Notes: generated by a model from the letters alone, not told the origin. Counted from the stretch's first letter, positions 11,120 through 25,570 are shown. The stretch is DNA of 64,000 nt from Margaritifera margaritifera (GCA_029931535.1 JAQPZY010001525.1:3277001-3341000), one strand, 5' to 3'. Program-made: numbers and translations.

Positions 11120-11138
11120 GTTGTTTTTTCTTTCTTCA

Positions 11139-11530
11139 GGACAATCATTTGAAGTCCATATCAGTATCAATAGACAAAAATACTCCCTTGTTTACAAATA
11201 TGTACTATGTGACATATACAATATCAACCGTGTCCTAGATAATTAAGGAGTATGATGTTGTGAAATATGAAGATATGAAGTAATAATAAGCTCTGAAGGA
11301 AAAAGAAAATCCATTCAAAGAAAATAATATTGGTTAGCAAAACAAAATATCAATTTGGCAATATTTTGTTCGGATTAAACCTCTACAAATCTGCATATGG
11401 CTTTATAAACAATAAAAAGTATTACAACTTGAGAAAATTTCTTTTAGGATTTAAACCAAATATGTACCGTAACGATATGACTGAAAATAATAATTTGATA
11501 TCTGAAATGTGCAACAGGGTCAATTATTAA
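11139..11530 (+). pseudogene. Relic ORF fragments (pieces q and r)
   Basis: After a (TA)n tract and a pyrimidine-rich stretch ending in CAG, a frame (11139-11246) reads SFEVHISINRQKYSLVYKY and ends in TAA. A second frame, 11330-11530, runs 66 codons to TAA and includes YQFGNILFGLNLYKSAYGF and KFLLGFKPNMYRNDMTEN. Gly/Asn/Tyr-rich texture like the other pieces. The CAG may be a coincidence or a splice acceptor. Confidence 0.5.
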
Positions 11531-11642
11531 AAATTAACAAAATGTTATATTCAAAATAGTTATAATGTCTTTGTAGCAATTGCAATCTTTTAGCAAAAAA
11601 GTATATTATGTCCAAATATAAATTATCCGTTTTTAATACAAA

Positions 11643-11649
<7 letters not shown>

Positions 11650-11702
<53 letters not shown>
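11650..11702. repeat. (TA)n microsatellite
   Basis: Pure TA tract followed by a short GA run. Confidence 0.97.
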
Positions 11703-11707
<5 letters not shown>

Positions 11708-11714
11708 GAGAGAG

Positions 11715-11950
11715 AGTTATTCAATGATGTGTGGAAGAATTACATTTGAAATACATTATATGATGGTATGGAAAGAATGCCTTGATTTTAAAAACAAAAC
11801 AAAGTCATCTATTCCAGTAACAAAATATACAATTAAAAGGAATGCTGATAATTGTGTATATGATAGAATGGACTGATCAACATTGACTTAAATACAAATA
11901 TGGAATGGCTAAATGAACTGTTACGACACGATATCTTAAAAGATATTTAA
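11715..11950 (+). pseudogene. Relic ORF fragment, last of the series (piece s)
   Basis: The frame 11715-11876 gives 53 codons (FEIHYMMVWKECLDFKNK) ending in TGA. A frameshifted continuation to about 11950 reads NMEWLNELLRHDILKDI and stops. Beyond about 11950 I can no longer find coding texture, so this may mark the right limit of the relic element. Confidence 0.45.
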
Positions 11951-14851
11951 CTGAAAGAAAGCGAAACCAGCGATGTAAGTAATATCGACAAGCAATTTAT
12001 TTCCCTACAATACAAAATAAAATTCAAGAGATACTTAAAATATTGTGAATCAAGTTCCAAATGTCCTAGTCCCAAGTCCAAAAATACAGAATGTTCCAAA
12101 TGAGTTATAACAGTCTTGAATGTCCTAATATAACACAATGATACAATCTAGAATGTCTTTGAATGAATTCGCAAAAGTCCAAAGTAATGTATTAATTCAA
12201 AAGTCAATGAGTACTTTAGTAATTTCAATGTATATATTAAATAAATAATTCCTCTCGAATTATATCTGATTTCAACGGCACAAACTATACAATCGGATCT
12301 CAAATGTATTCCCACAGACTGATCTAAAACAGGAATGAATTATTTGTTTACCAAATCCCTATTTATACACAATTCACTTGACCTATATCATAACAGGATG
12401 TGAAGTAATCCAATGGAAAAAAGTCTAACTGTAAACAAGACTGGTCTTTAACTCAAATGCTTGTAAACATTCTGTATACAAGTGACCATAATCTAAAGTA
12501 CAACTTAAAATCATTGGCAAAATGTAAACACACAATATAGATTAAATATGCATAACATTAACATATAAATTAACCATCTGTAGGGTAGCTTCTATTGAAA
12601 AATGGTCTGCTTTAGATGTGGCGGGATCTGAATATAATATTCCTTTGGACTGCATTGTTGTAATTTATCTAACTTGTATTTATAACAAAAACATACAACA
12701 TAAAAATGGTTACATACAGATATAAATGGTTTTGCCCACAGCTTCAAAAGATGGATTAGAACTTTGGTTGGAATATTTAGTTACATTATATAAATGTACT
12801 GAAACTTGGCCAAATAATAATTAATTTTCATATTGGCAAAGTGTAAGTGACTGTAGGAGAGTTACTGTTGGATTACACAAAGTGTACATCGTATTCCTAA
12901 ATTGGCAAATATTTTGAAACACACAAAAGGCACATTTATTGCTTCAAATCAAATTCATTCCTTGTGCGATAATTCAAAACCCAAAACTAAAACATACAAA
13001 CAATATGATATAGTGTTGATTTTTAATACGACTGATATTCATCGTTAAAGCCAGTTCACCTTACTGAACAATGAGCTAAAATCATCTACTAGATACTTTC
13101 AGAGTACTGCACCACATACAACTCAGATATAATTTATTAGATATTTATAAAATCTACCGAATACACTTGTAAAGCTTCATTAAAAAGTTTGCCTTTTTAG
13201 ACCTAAACGAGTCTCACAATGATTGGATACAAAAGACGATTAATCCTGTTTAAGATCAAAGTCGTATTTAATTATAATAGCTAAATATGTGTTTCAATGT
13301 TGCTATATTAAATAAGCATCTGAAAAAACGCCAACATACTAGGTCCTTTTTCAGAATCTAACAAAGAAATAAGCACTTCGGTTTGTTTATAGCAACAGCA
13401 TTTTGTTGACAGAATATGACAGCACCCGAGTAGTTTACGGGACCATTCGCTGCGTACTACTTTGATGACGTAGCAATATTACGTGTTACTATGCGTTACT
13501 GTTGGTAACACGCCTGCAGAAGGTATCTATTATGCAAGATAAATACCAACTTTTATCCGTGCGTTAATTCGGGACTCGACTTGTGTTTATGATATAATAC
13601 TTGTTAGAACCTGATTTCAAAACCGTATATTGATACACGTGTGTACAAAAACTTTAAAATGCATTGGCGAGTTTACAGGAGGGTACTTTATTTTCTGTTA
13701 TTTGGAGGAAAATCTATTAAAACAAGGAAAATGATGTGTGTCGCATATTTTTTCAAATACAACCATTGTAAAATAGGATTTATCATGATATCAAACAATC
13801 GAAAAAATATATAGTGTACGCGAGGTAGAAAATGCTATTAGGTTAACTCTTGCAAAGGAATTGACTTAAATGACTTACAAAACAAACACAATTGTAACAT
13901 TTGACGACTCTAGATGATATTCCATCGTTTCAAGGTGCGAGCATGTTTAAGCTTAATTCAGCATTATATTACTTGATTTTTTATGTAAAATGTTGCCTTC
14001 CAATAAAAAGTTCAATCCTGTCTGAAATTAAAATCCAATCAGATACAGTGTGCACGTTTAGTTTCTCGAACTCTGTGAGAATCATAAAGATATAGTTTTA
14101 AATTTTCACCTTGCATTCGATAATGAAGACTTTTTTCTTTAAATCAATTATAACTTGAAAGAATGTTTCATAATTCACACAGGTACGGTTAAACTTGTTG
14201 TGCATAGTATATTATGACCGTGCAAATGTTTCAGTCGCTTAAGACATACACACATGTGTGTTCTTTTGCACAGCTTCAAGAAATACTTTATTCGATCTTT
14301 CATGATTGTGTTAAATGGATACTTTAGACAGATAAGTAGGTTACAAATTACTTCGTCATTATCCTGTAATAATAAAATGGTACAATTTTCAAGGATGTTC
14401 TTGTAATTTCAAAAAGGTGGAGTGGATGGTTTTAATTGTCATTCAGTATACTGCTCTTTCTGAATATTCTTTTCGATATTTACATATGATTATCAAATCT
14501 TAGAAGTCTCTTCTTCATATTCATCATTCAAATCTGTGACGCAAAACCTGTTTTTATCTTCTCGATTTATATTTGCTATTTTAGGCAAAATCTCTATGTC
14601 AAATACATGCGAAAATAAATTACATTAGTGACCCTGTGGGGATTCGAAATGTTTCTTTTAAAGAATCAGTAACATATGCGAGTTGGTAAGTTTGATACTA
14701 TTATACCTTACATTGGCTGCTAATATATAATGAAGCTTGGTAACAAAGAAGACCGCCGAACAACCACTCCTACCCAACAACCCATCCAGACAAAAGAATA
14801 TCGATACTTAAGATACCGGTTTTAAAGCTGAGAAGTTACTGCTGACCTTAA
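11951..14851. other. No gene seen
   Basis: AT-rich, low-information sequence. Open frames here are short and without coding texture. No TIR, LTR or tRNA signature noticed. Confidence 0.6.
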
Positions 14852-14925
14852 GGTAATAAATACGGTATTAATGCGCATGTCAGCCACCTGAGCAGTAAAC
14901 GCGATGTAATACCGTACTTATTACC
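14852..14925. repeat. Imperfect inverted repeat, 19-bp arms
   Basis: The arms 14852-14870 and 14907-14925 match at 18 of 19 positions and enclose 36 bp. The segment could fold as a hairpin or be the core of a small foldback or MITE. No target-site duplication identified. Confidence 0.7.
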
Positions 14926-15319
14926 TGGACATTTGGCGAGACTATAAGCTTTGATTTGTTGCTTTTATCAACGCTATCAACTTCTACACCAATGTTGTAT
15001 GTGCACTTTTACATATATGATATTTTTTTCCGGCATGACACAATTATTATGTGCATCCCTGGTGCCAGAGTGTTGATTAATGTACCATAATAATATCCCT
15101 GCCCCGGTCGAGGGACATTTATTTAAAAAAACAAAATGCCACAAAGCATTTATTTTGAAAACCAAACTTCAACAATAATATCTACTGAGAATGTTATTTA
15201 TTATGTTGTCTGAATCGTACCATTTTTCTCACAATAGGTAGTCATAACCATCATTAAACACCCACAAGCAAATTGTCTTATCTCTTACTTTTAACTTTGT
15301 TGCTGCATAACTACCATAG

Positions 15320-15473
15320 CATGTCGATGTGCCATAATAGTTGTTACAATAAAGTAAAAGTGTTGCGCACTATGAAGTGACTAAGTATTTTGAAAGCATG
15401 TCGATGTGCCATAATAGTTGTTAAAATAAAGTAAAAGTGTTGCGCACTATGAAGTGCCTAAGTATTTTGAAAG
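15320..15473. repeat. 77-bp tandem duplication
   Basis: Two head-to-tail copies (15320-15396 and 15397-15473) differ at only two or three positions, directly before a (TA)n tract. Confidence 0.95.
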
Positions 15474-15477
15474 AATC

Positions 15478-15479
<2 letters not shown>

Positions 15480-15541
<62 letters not shown>
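15480..15541. repeat. (TA)n microsatellite
   Basis: Pure TA tract following the 77-bp tandem duplication. Confidence 0.97.
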
Positions 15542-15543
<2 letters not shown>

Positions 15544-16841
15544 CGGGTAAGAGTTAAAACATATATATGCATTATACATTGAAAAGAAAGTAATGAACAC
15601 TGAAGTATACAAAACCTCTAAAAATATAGACAAGATCATGAAGATCATTAAGTAAATAACTTATCGGGTTAGAAATTGTTGAATCCTCCGAGTTATAGAA
15701 AAATGATGAATTGTTTGTAGTAAACCATCGAAATGTTCATATGATATTTGTAACAAATTGGAACAGTTTCAGCTGGAGACACAATAAATACTTATTTCAC
15801 TTATGTATGCTTCAATGAAATATGTTTTTATTTCATGACAGATTGAACTCGTGATAAAAATATAATGTTTAAAACGGATTCAAAACTTGATAGAACTATA
15901 ATAAAGGACATACTAAAGAATGGATTCAAAGGCTGCAAAATAAAAAGAACAACTATAAATGTTCCAGTTTCGACACTGATCGATAGATCACATCAAACCG
16001 ATTTATTTTCTACCATAAACCGTTTAGAACGATGAGGGCAGAAAGGCATCAATCCGATACTTATCGGAGATCTTGCATCACAAAACAGAGTTACATAAAA
16101 TAATTTTTTATAGTAATACTAACAATTTCAATAATTATTATTTGCAGACTTACAGATTTTTTCAGTGCTTCAATTGATTTATTACTAGACAGTTGTGTGA
16201 GCCATTTGTGGTAACGTCATGCTAACTCAGTGACTTATTCATAACATTATTTCAACTTTAATCTTTTGCAGTAAACTCAAATCAGTTCCATTATGGAGGC
16301 AAACCTCTAGGCCATAATGTGCCAGAAGGTGTGAACATAACTTAGCAACTGTTGATTTGTCCAACCCATCCCACTCACACCAATTCAAAACAGTTAAGAG
16401 TTTACAATCGTGTTATAATTTTAGGTCTTGGTTCCAAGAGGTATTCTACGTCAGTAAGTCTCTGGGAGAACATGTTTCCTGGCTACAAACAGGGATAAAT
16501 TGTTTCGTTTTCCCCATATTATCCCCCAGCATAGCGTATATTAACTGTGTTGAATGAGCCAATATAAAAAACTGTAGTCGTTACGAAAGAACAAATCAAT
16601 CAGTTTTAATATGGGAAAGAAGTTGTGACATTTCACTTTTACGTGGATTAATTTACTGGTGTAAAGTCAAATTTCAATAACAACCAGCAAACAGATCAAG
16701 ATAAATTTGGCCGGAGGTCTCACAACATTGCAGAGGCGCATATACATACATGTCAACACTCGACAAGGAATTTGAACCTGATGGATATATAATGTATTTG
16801 TGTACATTCATTTTTGTTATATGTATTATATTCTTTTTATG

Positions 16842-16845
<4 letters not shown>
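15542..16845. other. No gene seen
   Basis: Unremarkable AT-rich DNA between two (TA)n tracts. Confidence 0.6.

Positions 16846-16884
<39 letters not shown>
16846..16884. repeat. (TA)n tract, left flank of the Tigger element
   Basis: Left half of a TA microsatellite split by the transposon. Confidence 0.95.
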
Positions 16885-16887
<3 letters not shown>

Positions 16888-18235
16888 TGAAACTCCTCTA
16901 AACCGAACCCTCAGGATACCCGAATCCCCTCTAGACCAAATTTTTTCTTAGTCCCGAAATTTTCCTTCTTTAATATTATCATTTGTTCCCCAGTAAGCCG
17001 AAACCCCTCAACTCTGAACACCGGAACAATTTTCGATCCCAAATTTCAATTTTACGCTTAAAAATACCCCATAAAACCGAAACTCAGTTGAAACTTGGAA
17101 ATTAATTTTATCTGCTAAATTCCTGACACACGCTGGAACAGATTAATTACATTTAACAGGTGCTGTAGTAGTCGGATCGACGAGACAAAGACCCGGAAAC
17201 TGCCCCAAAGTCACGCGAGGTTAAAACAAAATGTTACAAACGCGCCGACACAGATTAGTGTCGACAATAGGCTAATCTAAAGTCTTTGCATCATACAAGA
17301 GAGTCAACTTTTAAGGCTAGTTACATGTATTAATAACTAAATGCTTATAGGTAAGCCAATTGAGAAAGAATATTAATGCGGACAATGATAACGTCAGTAA
17401 CGATGACGATGAAGTCGATATTCTCTTGACTCGACTGGCTCATGAATTACGACTGGACATTGACCCTGAGCACCTATATCATTTTGACAACGATGTTCCT
17501 GTTGAGGATAATTCCGATGACTGGGAGAGTGAACTGGTTTCCCAGTTTCGTGAAAGCAATCAGGCTAATGATGAAAGCGATGAATATGATGATGACAAAG
17601 TATGTTCTGAGCCACCTGGGATTAATATGACCTACCCCGAAATTTTAGAGTTTAAAAAGAAATTAAAAACTTTCGCGATTGGAAAGGATGACAGTTATTT
17701 GGCTATGGCACAAAAAATGGAGTCATTAACGCAAGATACATTAGTTAAAGAACGATGTAAGAAACAACAGACAACGCTCCATGTCTTCTTCAAGACAGGC
17801 TCTTAAACTCTGAACATTATGAATTATACGGAGTATTTACATATTGTGGAGTATCATTAATAATTCCAATGGACTTATAGTAAAGCTATAAAAGATCTGT
17901 TTTTCATTCCGCGTATATTTCTTGTGACGAGGACTGTATTTCTGTGTGGAGCAACTGTATTTATTCCTGTGAAAGGATACAATTTTATTGTTCATCTAAT
18001 TCTTTACTAAATGCACGTATTAAAAAAAATAACAGCTTTCTTAAATTTGTGCACTTGTACGCACACATACACTGATGCTTTCGTATGCTTTCGTAACTGC
18101 ATTACCTCTCTCTCTCTCGTCACATAAGAGCTCAGAAAGAGATTTTTTTCACATCTGCAAATGCCTCAGTAAACCGAGAACTTCTCAAAATCGGAAAACA
18201 AATTGGGTCCCATGGGTGTTCGGTTTTGAGGAGTT

Positions 18236-18241
<6 letters not shown>
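16885..18241 (+). mobile_element. Deleted pogo/Tigger-type DNA transposon
   Basis: The left end starts CAGTGAAACTCCTCTAAACC and the right end is its imperfect inverse (…GGTTTTGAGGAGTTTAACTA), with about 25 bp of clear terminal match. The element is flanked by TA on both sides and sits inside a (TA)n tract, as expected for Tc1/mariner-pogo insertion at TA. Subterminal CAGTAAGCCGAA- and CAGTAAACCGAG-like motifs repeat near each end. Length is about 1.36 kb and only the C-terminal part of a transposase remains, so it is a non-autonomous deletion derivative. Confidence 0.85.
17360..17806 (+). pseudogene. C-terminal remnant of a pogo/Tigger transposase
   Basis: An open frame of about 148 codons starts with an Asp/Asn-rich acidic stretch and contains LLTRLAHELRLDIDPEHLYH and an acidic middle. 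It ends with KKQQTTLHVFFKTGS before TAA. A conserved Lys/Gln-Thr-x-Leu-x-x-Phe-Phe tail is typical of Tigger/jerky-type transposases, where it resembles a PIP-box-like motif. The N-terminal helix-turn-helix domains and the DDE catalytic core are absent; family members are usually 500-600 residues. No convincing ATG starts the frame (it opens after a TAG upstream), so it is treated as a remnant of the flanking TIR element. Confidence 0.7.

Positions 18242-18289
<48 letters not shown>
18242..18289. repeat. (TA)n tract, right flank of the Tigger element
   Basis: Right half of the TA microsatellite split by the transposon. Confidence 0.95.
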
Positions 18290-18290
<1 letters not shown>

Positions 18291-19455
18291 CATTTTATGT
18301 TTTCGTGTTTGTTGGGGAGTGGGGACTTTCTTAAATGCATTTGTTACTCATGATCGAACGAAAAAAAAACAAAAAAACAACAACATAATTACAGTCATGG
18401 TTTTGGTGTCATTTCGATTTGTGTGTTCTTTTAGTTATTCCTGCGCTTTCATCAGAAACTCTGGTATATTGTGATACAGTGTACCCGTCAGTACGCACTT
18501 ATTACGCGAGCACGTACGTGCATGTGTAATGTATCTATGAATAGTCCTATGGGCGTAAATTCAGCCAAAATGTTTAGAATTTGAATCTCATACATGGGTA
18601 TTGGACAGGAGTGGTTGTGCATAAATTGTAAATACCTGTTGGACTGTGTGGTCAGTTAGCAAAGTATCAACACAGGTTTGACTTGAACTTCTTTGTCATG
18701 TTCCAGGTTGATTTTCCTACTGTAATACGAAATTTTTATAGACAATAATTTTCGTTTCGCTAAAGTTTAAAATTCGATTTTCAATGCAAGGGAGCTTTGT
18801 AGCGTCATTTAGTGTCTTTATTTCTGGTGGTGTGGTTATAGCAAGAGCTAAAGACAAGATGTTCAATTCGTATTAAGTTGTGCAAGTCACCAATCGGGAG
18901 CAATTCCATTTGACAGCAGATCGTCTAATTGGATAATGCTAAATTACGGGTCTCCGAAAGTTAAGGATTAGATCTTTAGAACAGGATAGCTTAAGGAAAG
19001 CAAGTATATTTTGTTTACCATCATTTTCAAAGAATACAGATTGTTACTGTAAATCCCCCTTTCTTCATTTCTTCATCTCCGTTAGTCTCTCTCTGTCAAT
19101 CTTAAAGGAACGACGACTCACGCAACGACCAATATTACGATCCAATCGGTGACGCACGGCACGACCTAGACGACAAGGGCGACGCAGTCAGAAATCCAGA
19201 ATACGACCTGAAGATGGATATAAGACAAATTCCGCTGGCGTAGAGATTTGTCACATTCTGGCCGGCCAGACTTTCGACGGATACAGCAAGGTTTTACTCC
19301 AGCATTAATACCTATCCAAAGAACGTGAGAATGCTAGACTAGTGGCAGTGTAGGCAGGTGATCCACTAGAAGATAGTGGCAGCGGTGGGGTATGTCGTTG
19401 GGAAGCGTAAAGAATCAAGAGGGTTTCTGCAAGGTCGCCATTTGGGGAATGGATG
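18290..19455. other. No gene seen
   Basis: From about 19100 the base composition rises in GC towards the gypsy element. This may be its leader or 5' LTR, but I could not identify LTR ends or a primer binding site. Confidence 0.5.
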
Positions 19456-19713
19456 ATGATTCCCGCAACTGAAATAAAGATGGGAACTACTTTCGAAAAT
19501 GAGATTTGGCACTTAGCAACGGAATGCAAGGACATGGAGGAAAGGCTAACTTCAAGGAAGGGGACTACGGATAGGAGCGTGGGACGACTAGAGAAGGAAT
19601 CGCTTCCCGTCGACAAATTCAGTTCTGCAGACGGGTTAGGTCGACACCTTCTGAATCGCCGATGATCAAGAAGATAGCTGATACCACGTCAATAGCGAAA
19701 TATAAGACGACAA

Positions 19714-20440
19714 TTGATTTACTACAATGCGGGCCGACTTTACAAACAGGTCGAGTCTATGAGAGAAGGAACAGTTATCGAAGAAAGCAATGCGGCGTCT
19801 GACTTTCAGCAGAAAACGTTGAAGAGGCTGGTTGTTACTCTGATGTCGTACGACGGGACCTCACCTTTAATGCATTTCATAGTTCACTTCAAGATGTGTT
19901 CAACCCTTATATTCTTGAACAGAAGAGGAACATAAATTGTATTCAAATGTTGCACTGGTAGGTGAGGCTCAGCAATTGCTGGCAGTATGTGAGACGAATC
20001 CTTAAGTTAACTTGGTTGAACATCTTAAATAGAAATTTGCACTCCCAAACGAGTCGGAGTTATAACGAATCTGCTGAAAGTTAGGGGTCGCAAGAATGAA
20101 GTAGCTTTACCATAACTTGCGCAATAAATACGACGGTTTGTGACTCTAGCTTCCTCATAAGCGAATTACTTGTTGGTCGACACGGTCGAGAAGGAACAGT
20201 TTATTGATGCATTTGATGATTCTGAGATGCAACTGAAGGTAACACAGGAGAGGCCCGTTACGCTGACCAATGCAGTACAGATAGCCATCGAATTAAAGGC
20301 GTTTGCTTGAGCTGAGCTGCAACGACAAGGATTAAAATTACATGTCTGTGGCGTGTCAGCACAGGAAAATAGAGCAGGGATCGACGATCAGAGTGTTGAG
20401 ACAGCAAGCGTTAGAGCTGCAACAGAAACCGTGATGTACT
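19714..20440 (+). pseudogene. gag: Gypsy Gag remnant
   Basis: The frame at 19714-19935 contains SYDGTSPLMHFIVHF, the capsid N-terminal motif of Ty3/gypsy Gag, and then loses frame. The homologous sequence continues as LVGEAQQLL near 19960 and, further on, FIDAFDDSEMQLKV and RPVTLTNAVQIAIELKAF near 20200-20310, matching the Gag C-terminal region. Several stops and at least two frameshifts. A degenerate zinc knuckle follows (CGQLRYFKNDC near 20455-20487), with Tyr where His is expected. Confidence 0.85.
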
Positions 20441-20513
20441 TGTTTGATACGAATGCGGCCAGCTGAGATATTTCAAGAACGATTGTTCTACTAAAAAGCC
20501 TGGTTATAATAGT

Positions 20514-21200
20514 TTGCCACTGACCCCACAGTCGGCAGGTTGCATGAGATATGACAGGGACAAAAAGCGAAATCGCAGGAGGAATAAAGCAACTTATCGA
20601 CTTGGAAATCGAGCCTTGGCTGCGTACGTCAGGTTGTATGTGGTGGGCACCATTTATAGCAATTATGTCAATCTTCTGATTAATACGGGTGCTACTGTAA
20701 CTATCCAATCTAGAGAGGACTATCGGACGATCAAACCGGAAGTCAAGCTAAACCTAATACTTATGAGAGACAATGTCAGTCTCCAAGACAGTTTACCTAC
20801 GTTGCTCGATTGGAGAGGACAGTTTGAAGTAAGCTTATATGGAGTTCGTCAGCAGCATAACTTGCTCTTGGCAGACATTCCAACAGAAGGAATGCTTGGA
20901 TTGAAATTTCCCAAGACCAACTTATGCCAACTCGATGTTGACAAAGGTCGTCTTTCCCTTAGTACAGCGAACTTAGGTTTGAAGGGTACAAGTTGGATGC
21001 GCCCACAAAATTGCCGCTGAAGCAGTGAACGTTCCGGTGATGCACGAATTGATTGTTCTAGACAAATTAGACAAGTTGTCTGCTTCATTAGTGCCCAAAA
21101 TTGGAATGGTTGTGCAGCATCATAAGTTCAGAGAACGTCAAGACATCCTTGTCTCGAGGACGCTGGTCAGGGCCAAGGAAGGGAATTTGCCAATGTGAAT
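20514..21200 (+). pseudogene. pol: Gypsy protease remnant
   Basis: An open frame to 21020 includes YVNLLINTGATVTIQSREDY, the retropepsin core. The catalytic DTG is changed to NTG, which would abolish aspartic protease activity. Downstream GMLGLKFPKTNLCQLDVDKG fits the protease C-terminal half. After a TGA the Pol sequence continues with LDKLSASLVPKIGMVVQHHK and ILVSRTLVRAKEGNLP, typical of the protease-RT linker. Confidence 0.85.
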
Positions 21201-21204
21201 ACTG

Positions 21205-21410
21205 AATGCGAATGGGGATAAACATTGCTAGCCTAGAAGTAGTCGAAAGAGTCGTCGACATACAGGGTAGTGCGACCGTTCGTTGCCTTCAAATAGGGAG
21301 CCGCAGCTTCGGATACCAACTCATTTAGAAAACCTGGCCCAGGCATCAAAATAAATGCTCTCTGGGGTGTAGGCTTGAAGTGTGGATAAGTTGCTCTGCG
21401 ACTATCATAC
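21205..21410 (-). other. Foreign or rearranged segment replacing the RT core
   Basis: Where the RT palm with its YxDD motif should be, the + strand has no gypsy coding sequence. The - strand instead holds a 71-codon frame including GFLNELVSEAAAPYLKATNG and LYVDDSFDYF. This could be an insertion, or an inverted piece of a related element; the VDD is suggestive but too short to assign. Confidence 0.35.
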
Positions 21411-21439
21411 TCTCTTTGCTGAGTATAACAGTGATCTTG

Positions 21440-21720
21440 GGAGAACAACGTATGCTTTCTCGGAGTTTTGGATGTTCATACTATCGCAGATTCATAAAGA
21501 GCTTCGCTGATATTGCTGCTAGACTGCACCGACTGACAGAAAACAGGAGACCTTTTGTCTGGGCATAACGTTTTCAGTCTTCTATCGACAAGGTGAAGAG
21601 ATGATTGACAACTAGCGCTGTGTTAACGTTCCCACGCCTTCGAAACCCCTTCATTCTTGACACAGACGCGAGTGACAGTGGAATTGGATCCGTCCTGTCT
21701 CAAGTACAAATATATTAGCA
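21440..21720 (+). pseudogene. pol: Gypsy RT C-terminus and RNase H remnant
   Basis: A frame ending near 21568 reads SYYRRFIKSFADIAARLHRL and then NRRPFVWA, the conserved thumb/connection start of gypsy Pol. At 21650-21715 PFILDTDASDSGIGSVLSQV is the first catalytic Asp region of the RNase H domain. Frames change between them. Confidence 0.9.
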
Positions 21721-21779
21721 AGAGATAAAGAACGCCACTCAGTCGCAGTTGGGAGTAGCAACATGCAGTGGAAATTCAG

Positions 21780-22450
21780 TCAAGCTATTATTCCAAGAGA
21801 AGAGAGAAATTATGTTCTATGCATGGCACACAATTCGCGCAGTGGAGGACACCTCACAATCCGAACACAATTTTGAATAAGATCAGGAAAGATTATTACT
21901 GGGCCGTACCTAAAAAGACGTGCTACTGTGGGGCCAGAGCTGTGAAGCCTGTGCAAAGCAAAATTCGCCAGGACAGAAAAGGAGAGCACAAATGCAGCTG
22001 GCTGCGTCAGAAGTTTTGATTGAATGTATAGCTGCTGATATCATAGGGCCCCTTGCAAAGACCGAGAATGGAAATGTGTACATCTCGTGTACGCTGGCTT
22101 CTTTAATAAATCGACTGAGATATTCAAAATGCCTTGCCAGGAAACTACGGCCGTCGCAAAACTGTTGGTAGAGAAAGTCGTCACAGGTTTTGGAGTGCAG
22201 ATACTAATTCACACGAATCAAGGATGACAGTTTGAGAGTGAACTCTTTCGTGAAATGTGTTGATTCTTTGGAATAAAAAAAACTAGGAATAGTTTGTACA
22301 ATGCGCAGAGCGACGGCTTGGTGTAAAGCATGAGCAGAACGATAGAGAGCATGCTATCCGCTTTCATCAAAGAACTACAAAGAGATTGGATTTGACAGCT
22401 AACTGGATTAAACATTGCTATATCGTGAATACAGTTTTGTCAGTTATGGA
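21780..22450 (+). pseudogene. pol: Gypsy integrase remnant
   Basis: A zinc-binding HHCC region is recognisable from 21829 (HNSRSGGHLTIRTQF, then DYYWAVPKKTCY). The core begins near 22010 (LIECIAADIIGPLAKTENGN) and continues to about 22410 with QFESELFREMC, KKTRNSLYNAQSDGLV and MLSAFIKELQRDWI. The expected second catalytic Asp (HTDQG) reads HTNQG. At least three in-frame stops and several frameshifts. Confidence 0.9.
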
Positions 22451-22500
22451 AATGTCCATCTTGACGCATTCAATTCGCTGTATCCGAGGTCAGTTGTATC

Positions 22501-25381
<2,881 letters not shown>

Positions 25382-25383
25382 AT

Positions 25384-25426
<43 letters not shown>
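25382..25426. repeat. (TA)n microsatellite
   Basis: Pure TA tract followed by GATG repeats. Confidence 0.97.
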
Positions 25427-25428
<2 letters not shown>

Positions 25429-25568
25429 TGGATGGATTGATGGATACATATATACCATATTTCACACATTTTGTGGTCTGATCATTATAATATTTACCAA
25501 GAGTTTATTTTATATTTTTCCATTACATTGTTGATAATATAGAAACGCATATACAATAACATCCCACC

Positions 25569-25570
<2 letters not shown>

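Larger units (their letters stand above)
19456..22500 (+). mobile_element. Decayed Ty3/gypsy LTR retrotransposon (internal region)
   Basis: Gag, zinc knuckle, protease, partial RT, RNase H and integrase remnants follow one another on the + strand in the standard Ty3/gypsy order. Every domain is broken by stops or frameshifts. The region is more GC-rich than its surroundings. No LTR pair was found, and the central RT part is missing (21.2-21.4 kb). This is a dead copy. Confidence 0.9.

Noticed and set aside
11032..11130. Tyr-Ile repeat frames over (TA)n tracts, also near 15480, 18226, 35187, 40336 and 58671
   Set aside because: Dinucleotide repeats read as protein; the parts beyond the repeat were judged separately.
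19305..19616. Minus-strand 103-codon frame in the gypsy leader/gag region
   Set aside because: The gypsy element is on the + strand and the frame has no recognisable content.
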